44,910 nt of DNA from Pseudomonas sp. GOM6 (lineage in GTDB: Bacteria > Pseudomonadota > Gammaproteobacteria > Pseudomonadales > Pseudomonadaceae), in contig NZ_JARPUS010000024.1 in assembly GCF_029537485.1 (NCBI RefSeq), positions 1-44,910 on the forward strand, in the 5' to 3' direction. The notes below the pieces were generated by a model. That model was given only the letters and a program-made list of their open reading frames with translations, searched no databases and had not been told where the DNA came from. Of the stretch, positions 9,065 through 16,870 are shown piece after piece (position 1 is the stretch's first letter; each line of letters begins with the position of its first letter). Made by a program: the position numbers and the translations under genes.

Positions 9065-10309
9065 TTGAAGAAGAACGTTCTTATCATTGGTGCAGGAGGT
9101 GTTGCCAAGGTGGTGGCCCATAAGTGCGCGCAACACAATGACGAGTTAGGTCGCATTGCAATTGCGTCGCGCAACATCTCCAAATGCCAGGCCATCATCG
9201 ACAGCGTGCAGGCCAAAGGTAGCCTGAAGCAGCCCGCGGATATCCGGGCCTACGCGCTGAATGCTCTGGACGTGGAAGCGACCAAGGCACTGATCCGCGA
9301 GACCGAATCGCAGATCGTCATCAACGTTGGCTCCGCCTTCCTCAACATGTCCGTGCTGCGCGCCTGTATCGACACCGGCGTGGCGTATCTGGATACCGCG
9401 ATTCACGAAGATCCGAGCAAGATCTGCGAAACCCCGCCGTGGTACGGCAACTACGAGTGGAAGCACCTGGCCGAGTGCCAGGACAAGGGCATCACCGCGA
9501 TTCTCGGCGTCGGCTTCGATCCGGGTGTGGTCAACGCCTATGCCGCGCTGGCGCAACAACAGTACTTCGACAAGATCGAGTCGATCGACATCCTCGACGT
9601 CAACGCCGGCTCGCACGGCAAGTACTTCGCCACCAATTTCGACCCGGAAATCAATTTCCGCGAATTCACCGGCACGGTCTGGAGCTGGCAGAACAGCCAG
9701 TGGACCGCCAACAGCATGTTCGAGGTCAAGCGTACCGACGACCTGCCTGTGGTGGGTGAGCAGAACCTGTACCTGACCGGCCACGATGAAGTGCACTCGC
9801 TGTCCAAGCACCTGAACGTGCCTAACGTGCGTTTCTGGATGAGCTTCGGCGACCACTACATCAACGTGTTCACCGTGCTGAAGAACCTCGGTCTGCTCTC
9901 CGAGCAGCCGGTCACCACCGCCGAAGGCCAACAGGTCGTGCCGCTGAAAGTGGTCAAGGCCGTGCTGCCGGACCCCGCCTCGCTGGCGCCGGGCTACAGC
10001 GGCAAGACCTGCATCGGCGACCTAGTCAAGGGCAGCAAGGATGGCCAGCCGCGCGAGCTGTTCATCTACAACGTGGCCGACCACGAAGAAGCCTTCACCG
10101 AGACCGACAGCCAGGGCATCTCCTACACTGCCGGCGTGCCTCCGGTCGCCGCCGCCCTGCTGGTGGCGCGTGGCGAGTGGGATGCGCAGCGCATGGTCAA
10201 CGTCGAGGAACTGCCGGCCGAGCCGTTCCTCAAACTCCTCGATGTGATGGGCCTGCCCACCCGCATCAAGGACGAGCACGGCGACCGCCCCTGGGATCAG
10301 GCGCTCTGA
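9065..10309 (+). CDS. Carboxynorspermidine synthase (saccharopine dehydrogenase family)
   Basis: An NADPH-dependent enzyme that condenses L-aspartate beta-semialdehyde with a diamine to give carboxy(nor)spermidine, the NspC substrate. The 414 residues begin with a Rossmann fold ('VLIIGAGGVAKVVAHKC', residues 4-20). A saccharopine-dehydrogenase C-terminal catalytic domain follows, with the characteristic 'ILGVGFDPGVVNAYAAL' and 'DHEEAFTETDSQGISYTAG' segments. The start codon is TTG at 9065, supported by GGAGAG about 9 nt upstream and by the Rossmann fold starting immediately after. The operon with nspC ends in a strong terminator at 10319. Confidence 0.92.
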   Translation: MKKNVLIIGAGGVAKVVAHKCAQHNDELGRIAIASRNISKCQAIIDSVQAKGSLKQPADIRAYALNALDVEATKALIRETESQIVINVGSAFLNMSVLRACIDTGVAYLDTAIHEDPSKICETPPWYGNYEWKHLAECQDKGITAILGVGFDPGVVNAYAALAQQQYFDKIESIDILDVNAGSHGKYFATNFDPEINFREFTGTVWSWQNSQWTANSMFEVKRTDDLPVVGEQNLYLTGHDEVHSLSKHLNVPNVRFWMSFGDHYINVFTVLKNLGLLSEQPVTTAEGQQVVPLKVVKAVLPDPASLAPGYSGKTCIGDLVKGSKDGQPRELFIYNVADHEEAFTETDSQGISYTAGVPPVAAALLVARGEWDAQRMVNVEELPAEPFLKLLDVMGLPTRIKDEHGDRPWDQAL

Positions 10310-10318
10310 TCCGCTGAG

Positions 10319-10344
10319 CAAGGCCCGCCAATCGGCGGGCCTTG
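10319..10344 (+). terminator. Terminator of the nspC operon
   Basis: A perfect 11-bp GC-rich stem (10319-10329 with 10334-10344) with an AATC loop lies 9 bp after the stop codon. The trailing T tract is weak. Confidence 0.75.
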
Positions 10345-10368
10345 TGCATTTGGGGGCAGGTGGGCACT

Positions 10369-10425
10369 TAGCCCGGATGCGATCCGGGGAGTAAGCAGCT
10401 CAGCCCCCGGATTTCATCCGGGCTA
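10369..10425. repeat. Inverted pair of REP-like palindromes
   Basis: Two copies of the Pseudomonas REP-type motif (AGCCCGGATg..ATCCGGGG) face each other at about 10370-10389 and 10404-10425, the second in reverse orientation. They form a BIME-like unit in non-coding DNA. Such elements are spread by RAYT transposases encoded elsewhere. Confidence 0.75.
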
Positions 10426-10436
10426 CAAAGTTCGTC

Positions 10437-10478
10437 ACCCCTCGCCCGTTTACGGGAGAGGGGCGGGGGAGAGGGGAT
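10437..10478. repeat. Dispersed intergenic repeat with C/G-rich hairpin
   Basis: The segment CCCCTCGCCCGT/ACGGGAGAGGGG forms an imperfect 12-bp hairpin, followed by a second GGGG-AGAGGGG block. This resembles the 'CCCTCxCCC' repeats common in Pseudomonas intergenic DNA. No gene is seen in 10345-10664. Confidence 0.5.
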
Positions 10479-10520
10479 TCGCTGCGGGGTATCAGCCAGC
10501 AGCATGACTCGGGCTTGGCG

Positions 10521-10565
10521 CAGGGCGACTTTCCGAGGGGCGGCTTTCCGCAGGGCGGCTTTCCG
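10521..10565. repeat. Three tandem 15-bp units (xxGGGCGrCTTTCCG)
   Basis: Three consecutive 15-bp units at 10521, 10536 and 10551 differ at only a few positions. They lie about 100 bp upstream of the psi-rimI operon. The reverse strand reads as a Lys/Arg/Ala pentapeptide repeat, but that frame also runs through the REP elements and is not credible as a gene. Confidence 0.7.
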
Positions 10566-10664
10566 CACGCCGCGTTTCACGCGACAATGCCCGGCCATGC
10601 GCTCCCGTGAAAGGCCCGTGTCCTTGAACCGCATCTCCAACATTCATTTCCCGCAGGTTCGTCC

Positions 10665-11453
10665 GTGATTGCCGAATTGCGTCGCCGCGCCTATCTGAGC
10701 GCCATGCAGGTGGCCAGCTGGTTGCCGCGCGTGGAGCTGCCCTTCGCTGCGCCCTCGCGCGCGGAGCTGCTGCAGCCGTTGCCCGAACCAGAGCCCGAGG
10801 CCGAAGCTGCTGTGCCGATCAGCGAGACGCCTGCTGCAGCACCTGTTGCGTCGCCGCGCCCAGCTGTCGAAGTACAGCGCCCTTCAGCGGCTGCCAAGGT
10901 GTTCGCCAAACCCGAGCCCAAGGACGAGCCGGAGCAGCCCGAGGTGGTTGAAGCCAAACCGGTCGTGCCGCCGCCGCGCTTCGCCCTGCAGCTGCTGCGT
11001 GCCGGTGACTGCGCGCTGCTGGTGGAGCTGGCCACCGGCGAGCCGTTCCAGAGCCGCGACCCTTCCTATCTGCTGCTCAAGGATATGTTGCGCGCCGCCG
11101 GCCTACCGGATGCTCCGCAGCAGGTTGGTGATGGCTCGCCGATCCGTTGGCCATTGCTGTCGCGCGGTAACCTGGATCAGGGGCCGGACGCCGCGCGCGA
11201 CTACGTGCAGGGCGTGCTGGCCGGGCAGCTGGAAGCCGAACCCTGTCGCTGCCTGTGGTTGATCGGCCTGCCGGCCGTACGCTTTGCTGGCGAGGCGGCT
11301 GACGAGGCCTATTACCGCGAGATTCAGGTCGAAGGCCTGGGCACCGCCTGGGCGTTGCCGAGCCTGGAGCTGCTGATGGATGAACCCGAGCGCAAGCTAG
11401 ACGTGTGGCGCGCCATGCGCCGCATCATGCCGCGCTGGAAAGCTCCCGTATGA
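10665..11453 (+). CDS. holD: DNA polymerase III psi subunit, pseudomonad type
   Basis: A 262-residue protein directly preceding and overlapping rimI, the position held by holD in E. coli. From memory, the Pseudomonas psi subunit was identified biochemically as the divergent protein encoded next to rimI; this is its apparent orthologue. The N-terminus (residues 1-25) contains 'RRRAYLSAMQVASWLPR', resembling the chi-contacting region. Residues about 33-105 form a Pro/Ala/Glu-rich low-complexity linker absent from the short E. coli psi (137 aa). The C-terminal half ('CRCLWLIGLPAVRFAG', 'LPSLELLMDEPERK') is the folded part. The start is GTG at 10665; the Shine-Dalgarno is weak. The ATG of rimI overlaps its TGA. 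The assignment relies on synteny and recall of the family, as E. coli HolD similarity is low. Confidence 0.75.
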   Translation: MIAELRRRAYLSAMQVASWLPRVELPFAAPSRAELLQPLPEPEPEAEAAVPISETPAAAPVASPRPAVEVQRPSAAAKVFAKPEPKDEPEQPEVVEAKPVVPPPRFALQLLRAGDCALLVELATGEPFQSRDPSYLLLKDMLRAAGLPDAPQQVGDGSPIRWPLLSRGNLDQGPDAARDYVQGVLAGQLEAEPCRCLWLIGLPAVRFAGEAADEAYYREIQVEGLGTAWALPSLELLMDEPERKLDVWRAMRRIMPRWKAPV

Positions 11454-11902
11454 GCGGTGCCATCAGTTTCCGCCCGATGACCGAGGCGGATCTCGACCGC
11501 GTGGTGCAGATCGAAACTGCCGCCTTCAGTCACCCCTGGAGCCGCAACCTGTTCGCCGACGGCCTCAAGTCCTACGACTGCTGGCTGATGTTCGAGGGCG
11601 AGGAGCAGATCGGCCACGGCGTGATCCAGATCATTCTCGACGAGGCGCACCTGCTCAATATCACCGTGCGCCCGCAGAGCCAGGGCCAGGGCCTGGGGCT
11701 CAAGCTGCTCGAACACCTGATGCGCCGGGCAATGGAGCTCAAGGCCGGCGAGTGCTTCCTCGAAGTGCGCGCCAGCAACCAGGGCGCCTACCGTCTGTAC
11801 GAACGCTACGGCTTCAACGAGATCGGCCGCCGCCGCGATTACTACCCGGCACCCGGCGGGCGCGAAGATGCCCTAGTCATGGCCTGCACCCTGATCGACT
11901 GA
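11450..11902 (+). CDS. rimI: Ribosomal protein S18 N-alpha-acetyltransferase RimI
   Basis: A GNAT-fold enzyme that acetylates the N-terminal alanine of ribosomal protein S18 using acetyl-CoA. The start at 11450 gives 150 residues (E. coli RimI has 148). An upstream in-frame ATG at 11405 lies inside the psi gene and is rejected, because 11450 makes the classic ATGA overlap. The acetyl-CoA loop 'RPQSQGQGLGLKLLEHL' (motif A) sits mid-protein, and the C-terminal 'EVRASNQGAYRLYERYGFNEIGRR' segment is typical of RimI. Confidence 0.93.
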   Translation: MSGAISFRPMTEADLDRVVQIETAAFSHPWSRNLFADGLKSYDCWLMFEGEEQIGHGVIQIILDEAHLLNITVRPQSQGQGLGLKLLEHLMRRAMELKAGECFLEVRASNQGAYRLYERYGFNEIGRRRDYYPAPGGREDALVMACTLID

Positions 11903-11991
11903 ATAAGTCGCCCCCTTTGGCGGTTACGGCTTTTGTCGCCCTGTCCGCGCCCCGCTAGCATCGCTGCATAACCACAAGAAAGGATGGGGCC

Positions 11992-13353
11992 ATGCAGCCG
12001 GTCGATGTATTGGTAGTGGGGGCAGGCATTTCCGGGCTGACCGCGGCCTGGCGCCTGCAACAGGCGGGGCTTTCGGTACGGGTGCTGGAGGCCAATGATC
12101 GGGTCGGCGGGCGCACGCTCAACCACGCCTTCGCCACCGGCGAGCAGGTAGAGGTGGGCGGCCAGTGGGTCGGCCCGACCCAGGATCGCGTTCTCTCCCT
12201 GATCGCCGAGCTGGGCCTGCAAACCTTCCCGCTGTGGAACCAGGGCGACAACCTCACCCTGTTCGGCGGGGCGCTCAAGCGCTATCGCGGTACCATCCCG
12301 CGCTTCGCTCCTCACGTGCTGCTCGACGTGCTGCAGGCGCAGCTGCGTTTCGAGCGGCTGTGCAGGCAGATCCCCCTGGACGATCCGGCGCGTCACCCCA
12401 AGGCCGCGCAATGGGATCGCATGACTTTCGCGGAGTGGATTCGCCGCACCCTGAAGACCGCCCATGGCCGCCAGGTATTCGAGCTGCTCAGCGGCGCGGT
12501 ATTCGCCGCCGCTTCCCACGAGCTGTCGTTCCTCCACGTGCTGTTCTACGTGAAGAGCGGCACCGACTTCGACACCATCCTCGCGGTCGAGGGTGGCGCC
12601 CAGCAAGACCGCATCGTCGGCGGCTCGCAGCGCATCTGTCTGGCCCTGGCCGAGCGCCTCGGCGCTGCCATCTGCCTGAACGAGCCGGTGCGTGCCCTGC
12701 GCCATGACGCGGCGGGCGTCGAGCTGATCACCGAGCAGGGTAGTCATCGCGCGGCGCGGGTGATCTTCGCCGTGCCGCCGACCATGCTCCTGCGCATCGA
12801 CCAGCAGCCGCCATTGTCGGGTTGGCGTGACCAGTTATTGCAGCGCCAACCGCAGGGCGCGGTGGTCAAGTGCATGGCGCTGTACGAGCGGCCGTTCTGG
12901 CGCGATCAGGGCCTGTCCGGGCAGATCACCAGTGATGTCGGGCCGGTGCGCCTGACCTTCGACAACAGCCTGCCGGATTCGCCACGTGGTGTACTGATGG
13001 GCTTTATCGAGGGCGAGGACGCGCGCGAGTGGGCGGCGCGCAGCGAGGCCGAGCGGCGCACCGTGGTGCTCGACTGCTTTGCCCGTTACTTCGGCGAGCA
13101 GGCCCGCCAGCCGCTGGACTATGTGGACAAGTGCTGGGCCGATGAGCCCTTTGCTCGAGGCTGTTACGCCGCGCTGTTCCCGCCGGGGCTGTGGACCAGC
13201 GGCGCGGCGCGCCTGCGCGAGCCGGTCGGGCGCGTGCACTTCGCCGGCACCGAAACCGCCACCCGCTGGCTGGGCTACTTCGACGGCGCCGTGCAGGCCG
13301 GCGAACGGGCTGCGGCCGAAGTGCTGAGCGCCGAGGGGCGTGGCCATGTGTGA
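11992..13353 (+). CDS. Flavin-dependent monoamine oxidase family protein
   Basis: An FAD amine oxidase of 453 residues. The N-terminal dinucleotide fold 'VLVVGAGISGLTAAWRLQQAG' (residues 6-26) is followed by 'EANDRVGGRT' and 'VEVGGQWVGPTQ'. The C-terminal FAD motif is 'GRVHFAGTETATRWLGYFDGAVQAGERAA'. The segment 'RGCYAALFPPG' with Cys391 aligns with the cysteine that covalently binds FAD in mammalian MAO-A/B, suggesting 8-alpha-S-cysteinyl FAD. No signal peptide is seen, so it is likely cytoplasmic and oxidises a primary or secondary amine to an aldehyde, releasing H2O2 and ammonia. The substrate cannot be told. It overlaps the next gene by 8 bp. Confidence 0.88.
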   Translation: MQPVDVLVVGAGISGLTAAWRLQQAGLSVRVLEANDRVGGRTLNHAFATGEQVEVGGQWVGPTQDRVLSLIAELGLQTFPLWNQGDNLTLFGGALKRYRGTIPRFAPHVLLDVLQAQLRFERLCRQIPLDDPARHPKAAQWDRMTFAEWIRRTLKTAHGRQVFELLSGAVFAAASHELSFLHVLFYVKSGTDFDTILAVEGGAQQDRIVGGSQRICLALAERLGAAICLNEPVRALRHDAAGVELITEQGSHRAARVIFAVPPTMLLRIDQQPPLSGWRDQLLQRQPQGAVVKCMALYERPFWRDQGLSGQITSDVGPVRLTFDNSLPDSPRGVLMGFIEGEDAREWAARSEAERRTVVLDCFARYFGEQARQPLDYVDKCWADEPFARGCYAALFPPGLWTSGAARLREPVGRVHFAGTETATRWLGYFDGAVQAGERAAAEVLSAEGRGHV

Positions 13354-14590
13354 CACCCTGGTGCTGCGGCAGAGTGGCCAGACCTGGTTTGCCAAGAACA
13401 GCGACCGCGAGGCCGCCGAGCCGCAACGCCTGCTGCGTCTGGATGAAGTGCGCGGCGACCGCAGTGCCGAGCTGCAGGCTACCTACCTGCGTATCCCGCA
13501 GACGGCGGATCGTTACGGGCTGGTCCTCAGTCAACCCAGCTGGATCTGGGGCGGCGAGATGGGCGTCAATCAGCACGGCGTAGCCATCGGCAACGAGGCG
13601 GTGTTCACCCGCCTGACCCGCAAGCGCGGCCAGGCGCTGCTCGGCATGGACCTGCTGCGCCTGGGCTTGGAGCGCGGCGCCACGGCACGCGAGGCGCTGC
13701 AGGTGATCGTCGAGCACCTCGAACGGCATGGTCAGGGCGGCCCGGCTGGCTACCGCGACAAGGGCTTTCGCTACGACAACAGTTTCCTGATTGCCGACGC
13801 CGGCGAGGCCTGGGTGCTGGAAACTGCCGGCCAACTGTGGGCAGCCAAGCGCGTGGAGCGCTGGGCCATCTCCAATGCCCTCACCCTGGGGCATGAGTTC
13901 GACCTGTGCAGCGCCGATCTTCCCGGCCAGGCGCGCAAGCTGGGCTGCTGGGACGGGCGCGGCGACTTCCACTTCGCCCGCGCCTTCGATACCCGTCTGC
14001 TGCCCTGGATCGGCGGTGCGCATCGGCGTCGGGCGCTGAACCAGGATTTCCTCGCCGCCTGCCCGGCGCAGCCTGGCTGGCGCGAGCTGACGGCCGCACT
14101 GCGCAGCCACGGCGCGCGCGGCGACGACCTGCACGGTCACGACAACCGCCAGGTGTGCCTGCATGCCGGCGCCTTCTGGCGGCCATCGCAGACCACCGCC
14201 AGCCTGATCGCCCGGCTGCAGGGGGCTGCCACGCAAATCGCCGTCACCGCTACCTCGGCGCCATGCCTGAGCCTGTTTCAGCCGCTCGACCTGACGCCAG
14301 CGTCGGGCGCGGGGTTGCTCAGCGTGGCAGGGCAGTCTGTCGAGCAATCACTGTGGTGGCGCTTCGAGGCGGCGCACCGCCGCGCCCTGGTCGATGCCGA
14401 GTTTCGCCAGGCCCTGCGTGCCAGTCGCGATGCCCTGGAGCCGCAGCTGTTGAGTGGGCTCGATCAATCGAACCCGGACTGGGTGGCCCTGGCTGCGTCG
14501 GGAAGTGCCTGGCATGCCCAGTGGCGGGCGGAAGCAGCTGAGTGCGATGTAGTGCTGCCGCGCTGGTGGCGGCGCAGCGCCCGCTTGTAA
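13346..14590 (+). CDS. Ntn-hydrolase of the C69/secernin-like family
   Basis: A 414-residue N-terminal-nucleophile hydrolase related to dipeptidase C69, secernins and acyl-CoA:6-APA acyltransferases. With the ATG at 13346 the protein begins Met-Cys-Asp-Thr, so removal of Met exposes Cys2 as nucleophile. A GTG at 13340 is also in frame but would bury the Cys, so it is rejected. Other family marks are 'WFAKNSDR' (residues 14-21), 'GGEMGVNQHGVAIGNEAVFT' and 'DNSFLIADAGEAWVLETAG'. The gene starts inside the end of the amine oxidase gene, so the two are translationally coupled and probably act on related metabolites. The reaction is likely amide hydrolysis; the substrate is unknown. Confidence 0.82.
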   Translation: MCDTLVLRQSGQTWFAKNSDREAAEPQRLLRLDEVRGDRSAELQATYLRIPQTADRYGLVLSQPSWIWGGEMGVNQHGVAIGNEAVFTRLTRKRGQALLGMDLLRLGLERGATAREALQVIVEHLERHGQGGPAGYRDKGFRYDNSFLIADAGEAWVLETAGQLWAAKRVERWAISNALTLGHEFDLCSADLPGQARKLGCWDGRGDFHFARAFDTRLLPWIGGAHRRRALNQDFLAACPAQPGWRELTAALRSHGARGDDLHGHDNRQVCLHAGAFWRPSQTTASLIARLQGAATQIAVTATSAPCLSLFQPLDLTPASGAGLLSVAGQSVEQSLWWRFEAAHRRALVDAEFRQALRASRDALEPQLLSGLDQSNPDWVALAASGSAWHAQWRAEAAECDVVLPRWWRRSARL

Positions 14591-14635
14591 ATCTCGGGTC
14601 GCCTCCGTATGGTCGCGGCGAACCCGGAGATGACC

Positions 14636-15577
14636 ATGAGCGACCGACAGCAGCCCGAGCAACCCACGCCCTCCGGCATGAGCCGTAGTGTCATCCTGGC
14701 CTGGGCCGGTCTGGTCATGGCCAGTCTGTGCTGGGCCGGCAACTCGCTGGTGGCGCGCGCCTTCAGCGGTGAGATTCCGCCCCTGTCGCTGGCCTTCTGG
14801 CGCTGGGCCACGGCCCTGGCCATCCTCCTGCCGCTGGTCGGTCCCTCGCTGTGGCAGCATCGCCATATCCTGCGCCAGGCCGGCTGGCGCCTGTGGATGT
14901 TGGCCGCGCTGGCCATCGCCACCTACAACTGCCTGCTGTACACCGCCGCGCAGAGCACGGCGGCGATCAACCTCAGCCTGGTCAGTACCTGCCTGCCGCT
15001 GGCGACTTTTATCGGTGCCGGGCTGCTGCTCGGCGAGTGGCCTGCGCGTAAGGCCTGGCTCGGCCTGCTGCTGGCGCTAGTGGGACTGCTCTGGCTGATC
15101 TGTCAGGGCAACTGGCAGGTACTGGCCAGCCTGTCCTTTGCACCGGGTGACCTGCTGATGGTGCTGGCCACCCTGGACTGGGCTCTGTACTCGCTGCTGC
15201 TGCGGCGCTGGCGTGCACACTTCCCGCTACCGCCCTTCACCTTGCTCGGTGCCCTGGTGTTGCTCGGCCTGCTGATGCTGGCGCCGCTGTATGCCTGGGA
15301 GCTGTGGCAGGGGGCGCGCTTCGAGCCCAGCCTGCCCAACCTCGCCGCCATCGGCTACACCGCGCTGTTCGCCTCGGTGCTGGCCTACCAGCTGTGGAAC
15401 ATCGGCCTGCGCGAACTGGGCCCTGCTCGTACTTCCATGAGCAACTACCTGATGCCGGTGTTCACCGCCATTCTCGGTTGGGTGCTGCTGGGCGAGAGCC
15501 TGCAGCCCTACCACTGGGTGGGTGGTGCGCTGATTGTCAGTGGCTTGTTGCTGGCGGGGAGAGTGGCGGAGAAGTAG
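14636..15577 (+). CDS. EamA/DMT-family transporter
   Basis: A 313-residue inner-membrane protein with about ten hydrophobic helices arranged as two EamA repeats, in the drug/metabolite transporter superfamily (often amino-acid or metabolite exporters, RhaT/YdcZ-like). Repeat 1 starts 'AWAGLVMASLCWAGNSLVAR' and repeat 2 'LVMLATLDWALYSLL'-like; 'LGPARTSMSNYLMPVFTAILGW' is a typical repeat-2 motif. The ATG at 14636 has GGAG at ideal spacing. An ATG at 14609 (9 codons earlier) lacks an RBS and is not chosen. It follows the Ntn-hydrolase by 45 bp and may export its substrate or product. Confidence 0.87.
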   Translation: MSDRQQPEQPTPSGMSRSVILAWAGLVMASLCWAGNSLVARAFSGEIPPLSLAFWRWATALAILLPLVGPSLWQHRHILRQAGWRLWMLAALAIATYNCLLYTAAQSTAAINLSLVSTCLPLATFIGAGLLLGEWPARKAWLGLLLALVGLLWLICQGNWQVLASLSFAPGDLLMVLATLDWALYSLLLRRWRAHFPLPPFTLLGALVLLGLLMLAPLYAWELWQGARFEPSLPNLAAIGYTALFASVLAYQLWNIGLRELGPARTSMSNYLMPVFTAILGWVLLGESLQPYHWVGGALIVSGLLLAGRVAEK

Positions 15578-15599
15578 GGGGAAATACCCCTTAGAAACG

Positions 15600-15629
15600 A
15601 CAAAGGGCTAGCTTTCGCTAACCCTTTGT
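15600..15629. terminator. Bidirectional terminator between the EamA gene and tRNA-Met
   Basis: A 13-bp stem with one mismatch (15600-15612 with 15617-15629) and a TTTC loop has T-rich flanks on the plus side and an A-rich left flank. It can serve both the EamA gene and the minus-strand tRNA. Confidence 0.8.
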
Positions 15630-15635
15630 TTTGTA

Positions 15636-15712
15636 TGGTGGCTACACCGGGACTTGAACCTGGGACATCAGCATTATGAATGCTGCGCTCTAACCGACTG
15701 AGCTATGTAGCC
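15636..15712 (-). tRNA. tRNA-Met (anticodon CAU), elongator type
   Basis: A 77-nt cloverleaf on the minus strand includes an encoded 3' CCA. The acceptor stem GGCTACA pairs with TGTAGCC. The anticodon arm CAGCA-TTCATAA-TGCTG gives anticodon CAT. The T-loop TTCAAGT is present. The first acceptor pair is G-C, fitting elongator rather than initiator tRNA. It marks the boundary between conserved genes on the left and a mobile-element cluster on the right. Confidence 0.96.
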
Positions 15713-15823
15713 GAGTGGCGCGCATTATTCTCTTGTCGGTGCGGGCTGTCAACCCTGTTTTGCAGATAAATTGATTCTTTATCAAGCGCTTAGCAGAGCG
15801 GCCTAGGCCGGAGGCTGGAAATG

Positions 15824-15849
15824 AAAAGCCCCGCGATAGCGGGGCTTTT
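15824..15849. terminator. Strong hairpin terminator right of tRNA-Met
   Basis: A perfect 11-bp stem AAAAGCCCCGC/GCGGGGCTTTT with a GATA loop has A-rich and T-rich sides, so it can work in both directions. It lies downstream of the minus-strand gene at 15988. Confidence 0.8.
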
Positions 15850-15924
15850 GCAAGGGTCAGACGTTATCCACTAAGTCAGGCCTGAGGCGGCCACCAGTCC
15901 TGAGGGAGTTTCAATATCTGAAAA

Positions 15925-15987
15925 TTATGTACCCGGTTTTGTACCCGGTTTTGTGCTTCGTGCCTGCTTCAGTGCGAGGTGAGATGA
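15925..15987 (-). other. In-frame 20-codon extension after the 15988 gene, with 12-bp tandem repeat
   Basis: Immediately after the TAA of the minus-strand gene the same frame stays open for 20 codons, ending '...STKPGTKPGT' and a second TAA. The duplicated TKPG comes from two direct copies of GTACCCGGTTTT (15929-15940 and 15941-15952). It may be a former C-terminus cut off by a nonsense change, or the tail of a lost gene such as an integrase. I cannot tell which. Confidence 0.4.
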
Positions 15988-16665
15988 TTAGCGCTCGTCA
16001 TGCCCTCGGTCAGTTGTCACTGCGTCTCTGAAGGCAATGTAGGCTAGCTTGTCCTTTAGGTCTTTCATTTTGGACTCCACAAGCTTCGACACATCCTCAT
16101 CGCTTGCGGTGGGTGGCGTTTCGTCAGGCCACATTAGCTCCCATTGAACTAAAAGCCTCAGATACCGCTCGGCGTATTTCAACGCCTCGTCCCGTTGAGC
16201 GGTCATGGTCGCAACTGTCTGGGCTGCGTTCTTTTGCTCGCGCGCGACTGATTCCTTGAGCTGCTTTTTGTAATCCCTCTCGGCCTCGGCGGCCAGTCCT
16301 TCTCTTTCTATGAGCGCTGTGATTACAGCTGTCTCGTCAGTGTTATTTCGCTTTGCGATTGAGTCCAGCTTGGAAAGGGTTTGTTTGCTGAGGGTGAATG
16401 TTCGAGGTTTTCGGCCATTGCTGTCAGAGCGGTAGCGACGCTGCCGTATAGCTCCCTGCAGTCTTATGACCAGGTCCAGCCTGTCCTCTTGGATCTGCCT
16501 GATAGCAGCAACGACGTTCTCGTAGGTCGAAAACCGGGTAAACGCATCGCCCTTGAGCCTCCTCATGTACTCGGCATCGAGCCGGTGCCTGAGGTAATCG
16601 GCTGCCCATTCCCACTCACCATCCTGCTTGCGCAGCCACTTCAGTGGTTTCTCATTTTCTGACAT
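15988..16665 (-). CDS. Hypothetical protein with ribbon-helix-helix-like segment
   Basis: A 225-residue protein, rich in charged residues, of no family I recognise. Residues about 90-125 ('RKPRTFTLSKQTLSKLDSIAKRNN...AVITALIEREG') read as a ribbon-helix-helix DNA-binding motif: a short beta strand, then two helices. The following 60 residues are Lys/Glu/Gln-rich and likely coiled coil. The ATG at 16665 has GGAAG at good spacing; an ATG 21 bp earlier (16686) lacks an RBS. It diverges from the winged-helix gene at 16871 and shares the repeat-rich region between them, so it may regulate that promoter. Codon use is less GC-biased than in the core genes to the left, fitting a mobile element. Confidence 0.65.
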   Translation of the reverse strand: MSENEKPLKWLRKQDGEWEWAADYLRHRLDAEYMRRLKGDAFTRFSTYENVVAAIRQIQEDRLDLVIRLQGAIRQRRYRSDSNGRKPRTFTLSKQTLSKLDSIAKRNNTDETAVITALIEREGLAAEAERDYKKQLKESVAREQKNAAQTVATMTAQRDEALKYAERYLRLLVQWELMWPDETPPTASDEDVSKLVESKMKDLKDKLAYIAFRDAVTTDRGHDER

Positions 16666-16729
16666 CTCATCTTCCAGGCGGGCCATTTGGGCTATGAGCC
16701 AAAGCCAATCCTTCGGGAAAGATTTATAC

Positions 16730-16819
16730 CGTTACTGTTTCGTTACGCAACCGTTATCAGCTTTGACACTGATATGTGAGTAAAACGTTACGTGTTGTTA
16801 TATGAGTCGTTACTGTAAC
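16730..16819. repeat. Iteron-like CGTTA(C/T) repeats in a divergent promoter region
   Basis: Five direct copies of CGTTAC/T start at 16730, 16741, 16752, 16786 and 16808. The outer two share the 9-mer CGTTACTGT. The last is part of the palindrome GTTAC-T-GTAAC (16809-16819). The first three are spaced 11 bp, one helical turn. The AT-rich tract ends 52 bp before the winged-helix gene. This looks like multiple binding sites for a regulator or replication initiator. Confidence 0.6.
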
Positions 16820-16870
16820 TAAGGTATCGTAGATATAGGGTATATTTACGAGTTAAAAATTGGAGGTTAT

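Noticed and set aside
10368..10643. Minus-strand 91-codon frame with Lys/Arg/Ala pentapeptide repeats
   Set aside because: It runs through the REP elements and the triple 15-bp repeat; the peptide repeat just reflects the DNA repeat and there is no supported start.
15636..15712. tRNA-Met as a confirmed attachment site for the island
   Set aside because: The tRNA 3' end faces the core genes on the left, while the element lies on the 5' side. I saw no duplicated 3' tRNA fragment elsewhere in the window, so attachment at this tRNA is not supported.
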